A stretch of DNA of 27,579 nucleotides from an uncultured Oscillospiraceae bacterium (lineage in GTDB: Bacteria > Bacillota > Clostridia > Oscillospirales > Oscillospiraceae). The stretch lies in the NCBI GenBank assembly GCA_934565655.1, contig CAKTIE010000021.1:1-27579 (forward strand). Reading direction: 5' to 3'. Position 1 is the stretch's first letter, and each line of letters opens with the position of its first letter. The notes beneath the pieces were generated by a model. It did not search any database. It was not told the origin of the DNA and saw only the letters and a list, made by a program, of their open reading frames with translations. The position numbers were made by a program, and so were the translations under genes. Below are positions 1 to 7,530 of the stretch, piece by piece.

Positions 1-1068
1 TTCTGGCGCAGCGAGACCCAGTGGATGGGCGGCATGGGCGTGCTGGTGCTGTTCCTTGCGCTGACGCCCCATCTGGGCGACGGCGCCTACTACCTGATGA
101 AGGCGGAAAGCCCCGGCCCCATCAAGTCCAAGCTGGTGCCCCGTGTGGGCGGCACCGCCAAGATCCTCTACACCATCTATATCGTGCTGACGGCGGCGGA
201 GGCCGTGGCGCTGCGGATCGCGGGCATGTCATGGTTCGACGCGGTGAACCACGCCTTTACCACCATGGCCACCGGCGGCTTCTCTGTCCGCAACACCTCC
301 ATCGCCTCCTATCAATCAGACGCCATCACATGGGTGATCATCGTCTTTACGTTTCTGGCGGGCATCAATTTCTCGCTGCTGTACGCCATTGTCCGGGGAC
401 GGATCAAGGACGCCCTGCGCAGCGAGGAGCTGCGGTGGTATCTGCTGATTTTGGCCATCACCATCACTCTCATCTGCGTTGACCTGCATGTGGAGCTGGG
501 GCAGGGCTGGTACGAGTCGGCCAAGGACGCCGCCTTTCAGGCCACCACCATCATGAGCACCACCGGCTACGCCACCAAGGACTTCACCCTGTGGCCCACC
601 TTCAGCCGCTGTATTCTGGTGCTGCTGATGTATGTGGGCGGCTGCGCCGGTTCCACCGCGGGCGGCATGAAGGTCAGCCGGTTGATGCTGCAGGTCAAGA
701 GTCTGCGGCGGGAGCTGGATCACATCATCCACCCCAACCGGGTATCCGTTATCACCATGGACGGGCAGAGCGTGGACGAAAAGGCCGTCACCTCCGCCCA
801 TATGTTCCAGGTGGCGTATCTGCTGATCCTGATGGCCGGTACGCTGGTGGTATCGCTGGACGTGCTGGGCTTTACGGAGTCCTTCGTGGCCTCCCTGACC
901 TGTATCAGCAACGTAGGCCCGTCTTTGGGCGCTCTCGGCCCCATGGCCAACTTCGCGCCGCTTTCCTGGTTCAGCAAGCTGGTGCTGGCCCTCATCATGC
1001 TGATGGGCCGTCTGGAGCTGATGCCGCTGCTGGTGCTGCTGAGCCCCTCCACCTGGCGCAATAAATGA
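1..1068 (+). CDS. trkH: TrkH-family potassium uptake channel subunit, 5'-truncated by the window edge
   Basis: Potassium-translocating membrane subunit of a Trk/Ktr-type uptake system, which normally works with a cytoplasmic TrkA/KtrA gating protein. The reading frame is open from base 1 (FWRSETQWMGGMGV...), so the N-terminal pore repeat lies outside the window and the ATG at 25 is internal. About 355 C-terminal residues remain. They include filter-like loops TMATGGFSV and STTGYATKDF, the very characteristic CAGSTAGGMKVSR loop, and the last loop SNVGPSLGALGP, separated by hydrophobic helices. These P-loop glycines line the K+ filter in the family. The gene ends with TGA at 1066 and is followed by a terminator-like hairpin. 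The partner trkA is not in this window; it may lie upstream. The family call is secure. Trk versus Ktr type is not decided by this fragment. Confidence 0.93.
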   Translation, partial: FWRSETQWMGGMGVLVLFLALTPHLGDGAYYLMKAESPGPIKSKLVPRVGGTAKILYTIYIVLTAAEAVALRIAGMSWFDAVNHAFTTMATGGFSVRNTSIASYQSDAITWVIIVFTFLAGINFSLLYAIVRGRIKDALRSEELRWYLLILAITITLICVDLHVELGQGWYESAKDAAFQATTIMSTTGYATKDFTLWPTFSRCILVLLMYVGGCAGSTAGGMKVSRLMLQVKSLRRELDHIIHPNRVSVITMDGQSVDEKAVTSAHMFQVAYLLILMAGTLVVSLDVLGFTESFVASLTCISNVGPSLGALGPMANFAPLSWFSKLVLALIMLMGRLELMPLLVLLSPSTWRNK

Positions 1069-1073
1069 ACGAT

Positions 1074-1106
1074 AGCGCTCAGACGCGATGTCTGGGCGCT
1101 TATCTT
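1074..1106 (+). terminator. Probable terminator after trkH
   Basis: An 11-bp hairpin (arms 1074-1084 and 1090-1100, loop GCGAT, one G-T wobble) lies 6 bases after the trkH stop. It is followed by TATCTTCCCT, a weak U-tract, so termination may be partial and some read-through into the MATE gene is possible. Confidence 0.55.
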
Positions 1107-1144
1107 CCCTCTGAATTTCCTGTTATCGAAAGGAGCGTGTACCC

Positions 1145-2506
1145 ATGGCTTCCGCCGGAACCAAGGATATGACCCACGGCGTTCCCTGGCGTCTTATCAG
1201 CATCTTTGCCGTCCCGATTTTCCTCAGCCAGCTGTTCCAGCAGCTTTATAACACCGCCGACGCGCTGATCGTCAGCAAATTTCTTGGGGATAACGCGCTG
1301 GCCGCCGTCAGTGCCTCCGGGCCGCTGGTGTTTTTGCTGGTCAGCTTCTTTGCCGGAGCGGCCACCGGCGCGGGCGTAGCCATCTCCCGCTATTTCGGCG
1401 CGGGGGATTATGAGCGGGTGTCCCGCACCATTCACACCACGGTGCTGCTGGGCGTACTCAGCAGCGTATTCCTTACCGCTGTGGGCGTGGGCTTTACCCC
1501 CACGCTGCTGCGGTGGATGGAGACCGATCCCCAGGTGATGGATGACGCCGTCAGCTATTTCCGCTGCTATTTCGCCGGTATCGGCACGGTGGTCATGTAC
1601 AACACCTTCACCGGCATCATGAACGCACTGGGCGACAGCCGCCGTCCTCTATACTACCTGATCGTCTCGTCTCTGACCAATATCGCCCTTGATCTGCTGT
1701 TTGTGGGCGTGTTCCGCTGGGGGGTGTGGTCGGCGGCCATCGCCACCATCATTTCGCAGGCGGTCAGCGTGGTGCTGTGCCTGCTGCACCTGACGAAAAA
1801 GGGCACCATCTTCCAGCTCCGCTGGAGCGCCCTGCGGATCGACGGGGCGCTGCTGCGGGAGATCCTACGCTACGGCCTGCCCGCCGGTGTGCAGAACTCC
1901 GTCATCGCGCTGGCCAACGTGGTGGTGCAGACCAACATCAACTCCTTCGGCAAGGACGCCATGGCGGCCTACGGCGCGTACTCCAAGATCGAGGGCTTCG
2001 CCTTCCTGCCGGTCACCAGCTTCTCCATGGCCATCACCACCTACGTCAGCCAGAACCTCGGCGCGGGGCAGAAGGAGCGGGCCCGCCGGGGCGCGCGGTT
2101 CGGTATTCTGGCGGCGCCCATCATCGCGGAGGTCATCGGCATACTGACGTATCTGACCGCTCCGGCGCTGATCGGCCTGTTCTCCGAAACGCCGGAGGTG
2201 CTGGCCCTGGGCGTGCTGGAGACCCGCACCATTTCCCTGTTCTACTTCCTGCTGGCCTTCTCCCACGCGGTGGCCAGCGTCTGCCGCGGCGCGGGCAAGG
2301 CCTTCGTCCCCATGGCCATCATGCTGTCCATCTGGTGCGTGATCCGCATCCTGTATATCATGCTGATGATGCACCTGTTCCACGAGATCGTCTATGTCTA
2401 TTGGGCCTATCCCCTCACCTGGGCGCTCAGCTCGGTGATATATTTCCTGTACTTCCGCTTCTCCCACTGGCAGGACGGCTTCGACGCCAAGGTGAAAAAG
2501 GCATAA
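1145..2506 (+). CDS. MATE-family multidrug/metabolite efflux transporter
   Basis: Polytopic exporter that uses an Na+ or H+ gradient to remove cationic drugs or metabolites. The 453-aa length and roughly 12 hydrophobic segments match a full MATE protein. Family features near the N-terminus include the opening SIFAVPIFLSQLFQQLYNTA followed by DALIVSKFLGDNALAAVSAS, and the second half repeats the pattern (NINSFGKDAMAAYGAYSKIEG, then TTYVSQNLGAGQKERAR). The start is the ATG at 1145 behind AAAGGAG at 1130-1136. The gene follows trkH on the same strand with a weak terminator between them, and ends at a strong bidirectional terminator. The substrate cannot be told from sequence. It belongs to the NorM/DinF superfamily broadly, closest in style to the many VmrA/MepA-like clostridial paralogues. 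Confidence 0.93.
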   Translation: MASAGTKDMTHGVPWRLISIFAVPIFLSQLFQQLYNTADALIVSKFLGDNALAAVSASGPLVFLLVSFFAGAATGAGVAISRYFGAGDYERVSRTIHTTVLLGVLSSVFLTAVGVGFTPTLLRWMETDPQVMDDAVSYFRCYFAGIGTVVMYNTFTGIMNALGDSRRPLYYLIVSSLTNIALDLLFVGVFRWGVWSAAIATIISQAVSVVLCLLHLTKKGTIFQLRWSALRIDGALLREILRYGLPAGVQNSVIALANVVVQTNINSFGKDAMAAYGAYSKIEGFAFLPVTSFSMAITTYVSQNLGAGQKERARRGARFGILAAPIIAEVIGILTYLTAPALIGLFSETPEVLALGVLETRTISLFYFLLAFSHAVASVCRGAGKAFVPMAIMLSIWCVIRILYIMLMMHLFHEIVYVYWAYPLTWALSSVIYFLYFRFSHWQDGFDAKVKKA

Positions 2507-2545
2507 AAAAGAGACCGGTCGGTTGACCGGTCTCTTTCATTTTAC
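2505..2545. terminator. Bidirectional terminator between the MATE gene and the M56 gene
   Basis: A perfect 13-bp stem (2508-2520 pairing with 2525-2537, loop GGTT) has an A-tract on its left and a T-rich run on its right, so it can stop transcription arriving from either side. The MATE stop codon and the M56 stop codon (2542-2544) both lie within or at its edge. Confidence 0.93.
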
Positions 2546-4689
2546 CATACAAGCCCGGCATCCTGCCGGTCGGCTGAGCGCATGGCGTTGTCCACGATGA
2601 TCCAGCGGCCGTCCTCGCTCTGCATCAGATAGAACTGTTGGGTAACGCTGCCGCCCTCCAGCGGCGTGCGGGTGTGGTCATACTCGATGTAATAGGCGGC
2701 GTCCACCACCACGAAATGATTGTCCAGCAGGTCGTCCGACCAACCGCGGGCGATGGCCAGCTCACTGCCCTTGCGCTCCTGCGCCACACGCTTCGTCTCC
2801 GCCTCGTTGACGGACAGCGAATCCACCCGGATATTGCGGGCATAGCCCTTCTGCGCCTCCCCTTCAATAGCGGCGCGGACGGATTCCAGCGGATCGGCGG
2901 AGGGCGCCTGCAGCCAGAAGTCATATACCCGGAACGTCAGTATGCCGACGCTTTCCGCTCCGATCCAACTCTTGTGGCCGATCTGAACGGTATCGCCGGG
3001 CCACAGCTCGGTGGCGTCGCCCTCCTGACTATAGTATTTCCAGTGACCGTGTTCCACACCGTCGGTGCTCCGGAAAGTCGACGCTTCCAGCACCGTCAGC
3101 ACCGCGCCGGGGCAGACCATATAAACGTCGAACTCCTCCGTCTCATCCGCGTTTGTGCCGGACAGTCTGGCCGCCTTTCCCACGGCGAAAACGTTGCTCA
3201 CCTGCACCTTCAGATCATGATAGGTGAAGGTCTGGGTGGACAGCTCCGCCCGGTTGGGCCAGCTCATCAGCTGCGAAAACTGCCACATATCGTCATACGG
3301 ATCGTCGCTCTCCACGCTGTCCTGGGCATGGCGGATCAGATTATAGAGGGTATCATGGCGGAAGTAAGCCTGCATCCGTTCCGGCGGAACAGCATCAGAG
3401 GACAGCGCCGCGCTGAGATCAATGACATGCACGATCCCGCCCATGTCGCCGCAGTTCAACATCAGCTCATGACCGTCGACATGCAGGGAAACGAACCACT
3501 CCTGCCCGTCCTGTTCATAGCCCAGTGCCTCCTCCGCCGTGATCTCATAAGCCGCGGCATCGTTCATGGCCGTCACCAGCCGCCCCAGCGTAATGTCGGG
3601 ATACTCCGTCACGTCCCAGTCGGTAACGTCATCCACCGTCAGTGCCGCCATGTACCCGGCAAGGGTGTCCGGCTCGGCCGCCGCTTCGTCCTTTTTCGCT
3701 CCCGTGAAGGTGCAGGCGATGCACAGCGCCGCGGCCAGCACCACCACAATGGCGGCGGTCACCGCCGTGCGGGGCTTCTTCGCCAGCAGGACGATCCGCT
3801 CATGGAGGCTGGTCTTGCCGCCGTCCATGGTGGTGGCCGTCAGCAGCACATGGGAGCCGGGGCCGCAGGCCATACGGATCAGCGTGCGGCCATAGGCGGC
3901 CCGCTCGCTCTCGCCCAATGCGCGGATGGTGGCCTCGTCACAGGCCAGTTCCCCATCCTGACGGGACAGCTTCGCCGCCCACCACACCAGCGGATTCCAC
4001 CAGTGCAGCGCCAGACACACCGTCCGCAGCAGGGCCCACACATGGTCGCCCTGCCGGAAATGGGTGGTCTCATGGGCCACCGTGTGGCGCAGCAGCTCCG
4101 GATCGTCCGCCGCGGCCTGCGTCACATAGATGGCGGGCCGGAACAGACCAAACAGGCACGGCACCGCCCGCTCCTGCGCCACATAGACGCTCAGCGCCGC
4201 GCCCTCCACCGTCAGGGGACGGCGGCTTTTCCGCAGCCGCCCAGCAAAGCGGAGGTTGGCGGTCAGGAACACCAGCAGCGTCACCGCTGCGCCGCACCAC
4301 CACACCGGCAGCAGGATCTTGCGGAGGGTCAGTGCGCTCTCCATGCGGCCAAACTGGTCGTTTGTGACGCCGGGCGCTATCGTCACCACCGTCACCGGCG
4401 TGTCCGGCATCAGCGGCCCGGCGGGATAGCCCTCCACCGTGCCATTGTCCGCCTGCCAGATGGTGTCTACGTTCCGGACGCTCTCTACTGCCTGCACCGC
4501 CGGGGCCTTCTCCACCACCGACATGACGCTGATATCCGTGCTGCCGAAGCTGACGGGGATCAGCAGCCGCGCCAGCACCAGCAGCCACAGGGCGTATTGC
4601 AGCCGCAGGCTGATCCTGCCCCGCAGCAGATACCGCAGGGCGATCACCGCAAGGATGAGAATACACGAGGATACCACCCATTCAATCAT
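2542..4689 (-). CDS. BlaR1-type M56 membrane metallopeptidase (signal sensor)
   Basis: Integral membrane zinc protease of the BlaR1/MecR1 class. In this family an external signal activates the cytosolic protease domain, which leads to inactivation of the paired BlaI repressor. The 715-aa product has N-terminal helices (about 1-22, 30-48, 124-146), then the protease domain with HETTH at 206-210 and a downstream ELACDE motif (247-252) that supplies the third zinc ligand. Another membrane helix lies near 305-328, followed by a long extracytoplasmic C-terminal region of about 385 residues. That region does not look like the penicillin-binding domain of true BlaR1: I see no SxxK/KTG arrangement, so a beta-lactam signal is not supported. 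The start codon overlaps the end of the blaI-like gene by 8 bases, showing translational coupling. The ligand is unknown. Confidence 0.88.
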   Translation of the reverse strand: MIEWVVSSCILILAVIALRYLLRGRISLRLQYALWLLVLARLLIPVSFGSTDISVMSVVEKAPAVQAVESVRNVDTIWQADNGTVEGYPAGPLMPDTPVTVVTIAPGVTNDQFGRMESALTLRKILLPVWWCGAAVTLLVFLTANLRFAGRLRKSRRPLTVEGAALSVYVAQERAVPCLFGLFRPAIYVTQAAADDPELLRHTVAHETTHFRQGDHVWALLRTVCLALHWWNPLVWWAAKLSRQDGELACDEATIRALGESERAAYGRTLIRMACGPGSHVLLTATTMDGGKTSLHERIVLLAKKPRTAVTAAIVVVLAAALCIACTFTGAKKDEAAAEPDTLAGYMAALTVDDVTDWDVTEYPDITLGRLVTAMNDAAAYEITAEEALGYEQDGQEWFVSLHVDGHELMLNCGDMGGIVHVIDLSAALSSDAVPPERMQAYFRHDTLYNLIRHAQDSVESDDPYDDMWQFSQLMSWPNRAELSTQTFTYHDLKVQVSNVFAVGKAARLSGTNADETEEFDVYMVCPGAVLTVLEASTFRSTDGVEHGHWKYYSQEGDATELWPGDTVQIGHKSWIGAESVGILTFRVYDFWLQAPSADPLESVRAAIEGEAQKGYARNIRVDSLSVNEAETKRVAQERKGSELAIARGWSDDLLDNHFVVVDAAYYIEYDHTRTPLEGGSVTQQFYLMQSEDGRWIIVDNAMRSADRQDAGLVW

Positions 4690-5062
4690 GATTTTCCTCC
4701 ACTTCCCGCAAAATGGCGTACAGCTTGTCGATCTCCTCCTGAGACAGCGTCTGCTTCTTCACCAGCGAGCTGACCATCAGACTGACGCTGCCCTGATACA
4801 CCCGCTCCAGCAGGTGCTCCGTCTCCTGCACCGCCGCGTCCTCACGGGCTACCTGCGGCCGGTAGTGCTTCACGCCGTCCTCGCTCTCCGCGCTGACGGC
4901 GCCCTTGTCCTCCAGCCGCCGCAGCAGCGTCAGCGTGGTGCTGCGGCTCCAGCCGGTGGTCTCATGCAGGGCGTCGATGATGGCCCGCCCCGTCCGGGGC
5001 GCGGCGGCCCACAGGCACTCCATCACCTGCCACTCCGCCTCGGTCAAGCCCATATGCGCCAT
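4682..5062 (-). CDS. BlaI/MecI/CopY-family transcriptional repressor
   Basis: Winged-helix dimeric repressor of 126 aa, the usual size for BlaI. The N-terminal domain begins LTEAEWQVMECLW, contains the recognition helix region around WSRSTTLTLLRRLEDKG, and is followed by a helical dimerisation tail. I chose the ATG at 5062 because AGGAGGTGG (5068-5076) sits 5 bases upstream; a longer frame to 5107 would start inside the promoter. It is the first gene of a two-gene operon with the M56 protease, the standard sensor/repressor pair. Its own promoter carries a TACA/TGTA operator, so autorepression relieved by proteolysis is expected. A resistance role is not implied, because no beta-lactamase gene is adjacent. 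Confidence 0.92.
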   Translation of the reverse strand: MAHMGLTEAEWQVMECLWAAAPRTGRAIIDALHETTGWSRSTTLTLLRRLEDKGAVSAESEDGVKHYRPQVAREDAAVQETEHLLERVYQGSVSLMVSSLVKKQTLSQEEIDKLYAILREVEENHD

Positions 5063-5081
5063 TGACTCCACCTCCTGTTGT

Positions 5082-5104
5082 CTACATCTGTAATCACAAT
5101 GTAG
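5082..5104. promoter_or_regulatory. Probable BlaI operator
   Basis: Inverted repeat CTACAT-N11-ATGTAG covering the -10 element and the transcription start region. Within it, TACATCTGTA (5083-5092) matches the TACA-N2-TGTA core typical of BlaI/MecI sites. The position fits repression of the operon by its own first product. This is inferred from position and consensus only. Confidence 0.7.
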
Positions 5105-5126
5105 CATATCAGTTTACGTTTGTCAA
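5098..5126 (-). promoter_or_regulatory. Promoter of the blaI-M56 operon
   Basis: On the reverse strand, -35 TTGACA (5121-5126), a 17-base spacer, and -10 TACATT (5098-5103) preceded by TGC, which gives an extended -10. This is close to sigma-A consensus. Confidence 0.85.
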
Positions 5127-5158
5127 CAGAAGGGATGAAAATTTCTTTTTCTGACGCA

Positions 5159-5374
5159 ACAAAGCCTCCCCTGTGTAAGGGGAGGTGTCACCCGGAGGGT
5201 GACGGAGGGGTTGTCGGTGCGTTAAGAAAATATGCCGGTGGCATATTTTTAGCATCCGATCTCGGCGGCTATGCCGCCGTAGCATCCATCTGGATTTTCA
5301 CGGCACCATCTTGACCGACAATCCCCCAGTCTCGCTTGCGCTCGACAGCCCCCTTTACACAAGGGGGCCTTTTT
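5159..5374. repeat. MITE-like palindromic intergenic element of about 215 bp
   Basis: The two ends form a long imperfect inverted repeat of about 58 bases: both arms, read inward, go AAAGSC..., a CCCC/TGTGTAA/GGGG block, then end TTGTCGGT. Inside are further perfect hairpins: 5165-5171 with 5179-5185, 5087-5093-style arm GTCACCC at 5187-5193 with 5197-5203, an AT-rich stem 5227-5236 with 5240-5249, and 5263-5269 with 5273-5279. A direct repeat AGCATCC occurs at 5251 and 5281. No ORF in it looks coding. It fills most of the 376-base gap between blaI and the ProX-like gene. Confidence 0.75.
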
Positions 5375-5394
5375 ACCGCCTTTTCGGACATCCA

Positions 5395-5430
5395 AATAAG
5401 GCAAATCCCCCTCCGGCGCACCGGAGGGGG
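5395..5430 (-). terminator. Terminator of the murC/ProX-like operon
   Basis: A perfect 10-bp GC-rich stem (5407-5416 with 5421-5430, loop CGCA) lies 8 bases beyond the reverse-strand stop codon. On that strand it is followed by GATTTGCCTTATTT, a moderately T-rich tract. Confidence 0.75.
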
Positions 5431-5438
5431 CTCGCATA

Positions 5439-5966
5439 TCACAAATCCACAATGACCGCTTCATGTCCCGTGTCGGGCAGGAACTTTTCCAGCACGTCGC
5501 GGGTCTTCAGCCGCAGGGAGGACGTATTCTTGCAGGGATGGCAGCCAAACCACTCATCCCCGGCCACCGCGCGGTCGATGGCCAGCGTGACCCGGTGCTC
5601 CGTGTCGTTCATCAGACCCAGAATGGACGCGGAACCGGCATGGCAGCCCAGCAGCGCCACCAGATCCTCCTCCGTGGCAAAGCTCAGGCGGGAGGAGCCG
5701 ATCAGCTTGGAGAAATCCTTGGTGGAGAAGGGCTTCTCCGCCGGAAGGCACAGCAGATAGAAGGCGCTGCGGTTTCGGGGCGTCAGCAGCAGGTTCTTGC
5801 AGATGTGAACCTCCAGCGCCTCACTGATGGCGGCGCAGTCCTCCATGGTGAAGGCCGCCTCATGATCCACGCGGGTAAAGGGGATCTCCAGCCGGGCAAG
5901 GCTCTCATATACCCGGTTTTCCACATCGCTGCGGCTTTCCGCCGGAGCGCCGTTGTATACCTCCAT
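5439..5966 (-). CDS. YbaK/ProX-type aminoacyl-tRNA deacylase (prolyl-tRNA editing domain protein)
   Basis: Stand-alone editing protein of the prolyl-tRNA synthetase-associated domain family, 175 aa, a normal length. Relatives (ProXp-ala, PrdX) hydrolyse mischarged tRNA such as Ala-tRNA(Pro) in the cytoplasm. Supporting features are the N-terminal YESLARLEIPFTRVDHEAAFTMED, the conserved lysine in HICKNLLL, the KPFSTKDFSKLIGSSRLSFA block, the GCHAGSASILGLMND block, and the late GCHPCKNTSSLRL motif where relatives have FHPxxNT. The ATG at 5966 is separated from the murC stop by only 3 bases, and its ribosome binding site GGAAAGGAG is the last three sense codons of murC, so translation is coupled. 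Which misacylated tRNA it edits is not shown by sequence. Confidence 0.88.
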   Translation of the reverse strand: MEVYNGAPAESRSDVENRVYESLARLEIPFTRVDHEAAFTMEDCAAISEALEVHICKNLLLTPRNRSAFYLLCLPAEKPFSTKDFSKLIGSSRLSFATEEDLVALLGCHAGSASILGLMNDTEHRVTLAIDRAVAGDEWFGCHPCKNTSSLRLKTRDVLEKFLPDTGHEAVIVDL

Positions 5967-5969
5967 GGC

Positions 5970-7355
5970 TTACTCCTTTCCCACCAGCATGTCGCCCACG
6001 CGGTAGATGTCGCCCGCGCCCACGGTCAGAATCATATCGCCGGGTTGGGCCAGCTTGCGCAGCGTCTCCGCCGTCTCCTTCAGGGTGGCACAGTAGACGC
6101 TGCCGGGGATCTTGGCGCACAGGTCGCGGGAGGACACCCCCACGTCGTTGGTCTCGCGGGCGGCATAGATCTCCGCCAGCACCGCCACATCCACGGTGCG
6201 CAGCTCACAGACGAAATCGTCGAACAGCGCCTTGGTGCGGGTGTAGGTATGGGGCTGGAAGGCGCAGATCAGCCGCTTGTGGGGCAGGCTGCGGGCCATG
6301 TCCAGCAGGGCGTGAAGCTCGTCGGGATGGTGGGCGTAATCGTCGTACACTCTGGCTCCGTTGAACGCACCCTTATACTGGAAACGCCGCTCGGCTCCGC
6401 CGAAGGAGGCCAGACCCTCCTCCACCGCCCTGCCGTCGATGCCCAGCACATAAGCGGCGGCAGCAGCGGCCAATGCGTTGGAGATGTTGTGCTTGCCGGG
6501 AACATGCAGCGCCACATGGGCGTAGCGCTTGCCGCCGGCCACCACGTCGAAGCAGGGGAAGCCGTCGAAAAACGCCACGTTGTCGGCGTACACGCCGACG
6601 CTGTGATCCTTCACGCTGAACCACCGCACCGGACGGTCAATACCCGCCAGCGCCGTCCGCGCGCCCTCGTCGTCGCCGTTGGCGATGATGAAGCCGGTCT
6701 CCGGCGTCAGGCAGGCGAACTGCCGGAAGGAATGCTCGATATCGTTCAGATCCTTGAAGAAGTCCAGATGATCCGCCGCCACGTTCAAAATCACCGCCAC
6801 GGTGGGGAAGAAATTCAGGAAGGAGTTGCAGTATTCGCAGCTCTCCAGAATGATGGTGTCGCCCTTACCCACCCGGTAGCCCTTGCCCAGCAGGGGCAGG
6901 GTGCCGCCGATCATGACGGTGGGATCCTTCTGGGCCGCCATGAAGATATGGGTGGCCATGGAGGTGGTGGTGGTCTTGCCGTGGGTGCCGGAGATGCACA
7001 GGGCGTTGCGGTACGCCTGCATGATGGCGCCCCAGCCCTGCGCCCGCTCATAAACGGGGATGCCCCGGGCAACGGCCCCGGCGATCTCGGGATTGCTGTC
7101 GTGGATGGCGGCGGTGCGGATCACCAGATCGCAGTTTTGCAGATTCTCGGCGCTGTGGCCGATGGCAACGGGGATGCCCACGCTGCGCAGGTGCTTCACC
7201 GTGTCGCTGTCGGTCATGTCGGAGCCCTGTACCTCCAACCCCATGCCCTTGAGCACCTCGGCCAGGGCGCACATGGACACGCCGCCGATGCCCGCCATAT
7301 GGACGCGGACGCCGCTGTGCAGAAAATGCCGGATATCCTCAGTGGGATGTGTCAT
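5970..7355 (-). CDS. murC: UDP-N-acetylmuramate--L-alanine ligase (MurC)
   Basis: Cytoplasmic Mur ligase that adds L-alanine to UDP-N-acetylmuramic acid using ATP, the first amino-acid step in the peptidoglycan stem peptide. The 461-aa length is typical. The N-terminal UDP-binding domain contains HMAGIGGVSMCALAEVL (19-35) and GSDMTDSD; the central ATPase domain contains the P-loop GTHGKTTTTS (123-132), followed by ESCEYCNSFL and NVAADHLDFF; the C-terminal domain contains VYDDYAHHPDEL and AFQPHTYTRT, all diagnostic for MurC rather than MurD/E/F. The ATG at 7355 follows an AGGGGGA site 8 bases upstream. Transcription probably starts near 7432 from a promoter shared back-to-back with the lipoprotein gene. 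The tRNA-editing gene is co-transcribed behind it. Confidence 0.97.
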   Translation of the reverse strand: MTHPTEDIRHFLHSGVRVHMAGIGGVSMCALAEVLKGMGLEVQGSDMTDSDTVKHLRSVGIPVAIGHSAENLQNCDLVIRTAAIHDSNPEIAGAVARGIPVYERAQGWGAIMQAYRNALCISGTHGKTTTTSMATHIFMAAQKDPTVMIGGTLPLLGKGYRVGKGDTIILESCEYCNSFLNFFPTVAVILNVAADHLDFFKDLNDIEHSFRQFACLTPETGFIIANGDDEGARTALAGIDRPVRWFSVKDHSVGVYADNVAFFDGFPCFDVVAGGKRYAHVALHVPGKHNISNALAAAAAAYVLGIDGRAVEEGLASFGGAERRFQYKGAFNGARVYDDYAHHPDELHALLDMARSLPHKRLICAFQPHTYTRTKALFDDFVCELRTVDVAVLAEIYAARETNDVGVSSRDLCAKIPGSVYCATLKETAETLRKLAQPGDMILTVGAGDIYRVGDMLVGKE

Positions 7356-7416
7356 AATAATGATCCCCCTATCGTTTATTTTTCATTTATATCGTCGATT
7401 TATCCAAAAAGAACTG

Positions 7417-7446
7417 TTTACAAAAATAGATTCGATATATTATAAT
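7417..7446 (+). promoter_or_regulatory. Promoter of the YD-repeat lipoprotein gene
   Basis: Forward -35 TTTACA (7417-7422), 18-base spacer, -10 TATAAT (7441-7446). The predicted leader is about 78 bases up to the ATG at 7531. The -10 elements of the two divergent promoters share four base pairs in the symmetric TATTATAATA core. Confidence 0.75.
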
Positions 7447-7467
7447 ACCCTTAGCGGAAAAGTGCAA
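7439..7467 (-). promoter_or_regulatory. murC promoter
   Basis: On the reverse strand, -35 TTGCAC (7462-7467), a 17-base spacer, -10 TATAAT (7439-7444). The predicted leader is about 77 bases. Its -10 overlaps that of the forward promoter at 7417-7446. Confidence 0.82.
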
Positions 7468-7530
7468 CCAGGTTTTTACGCTTTCCCCTGCCGCAGTTTG
7501 CATTTGCCGCACGATCAGGAGGAGAGAAAT

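Noticed and set aside
2638..4773. 711-codon open frame on the forward strand
   Set aside because: It lies antisense to the M56 and BlaI genes, has a low-complexity His/Arg/Gln-rich composition with no domain, and is an artefact of high GC content.
5159..5374. Possible CRISPR or riboswitch in the blaI-ProX gap
   Set aside because: The repeats are inverted and nested, not direct and evenly spaced, and no downstream gene is positioned to be controlled by it as a leader.
5463..7445. 660-codon forward frame
   Set aside because: Antisense shadow of murC and the ProX-like gene; composition rich in His, Gln and Gly, no recognisable family.
7060..7530. N-terminal extension of the YD-repeat protein
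   Set aside because: It runs antisense through murC and across both promoters; the ATG at 7531 has an excellent ribosome binding site and starts a proper lipoprotein signal peptide.
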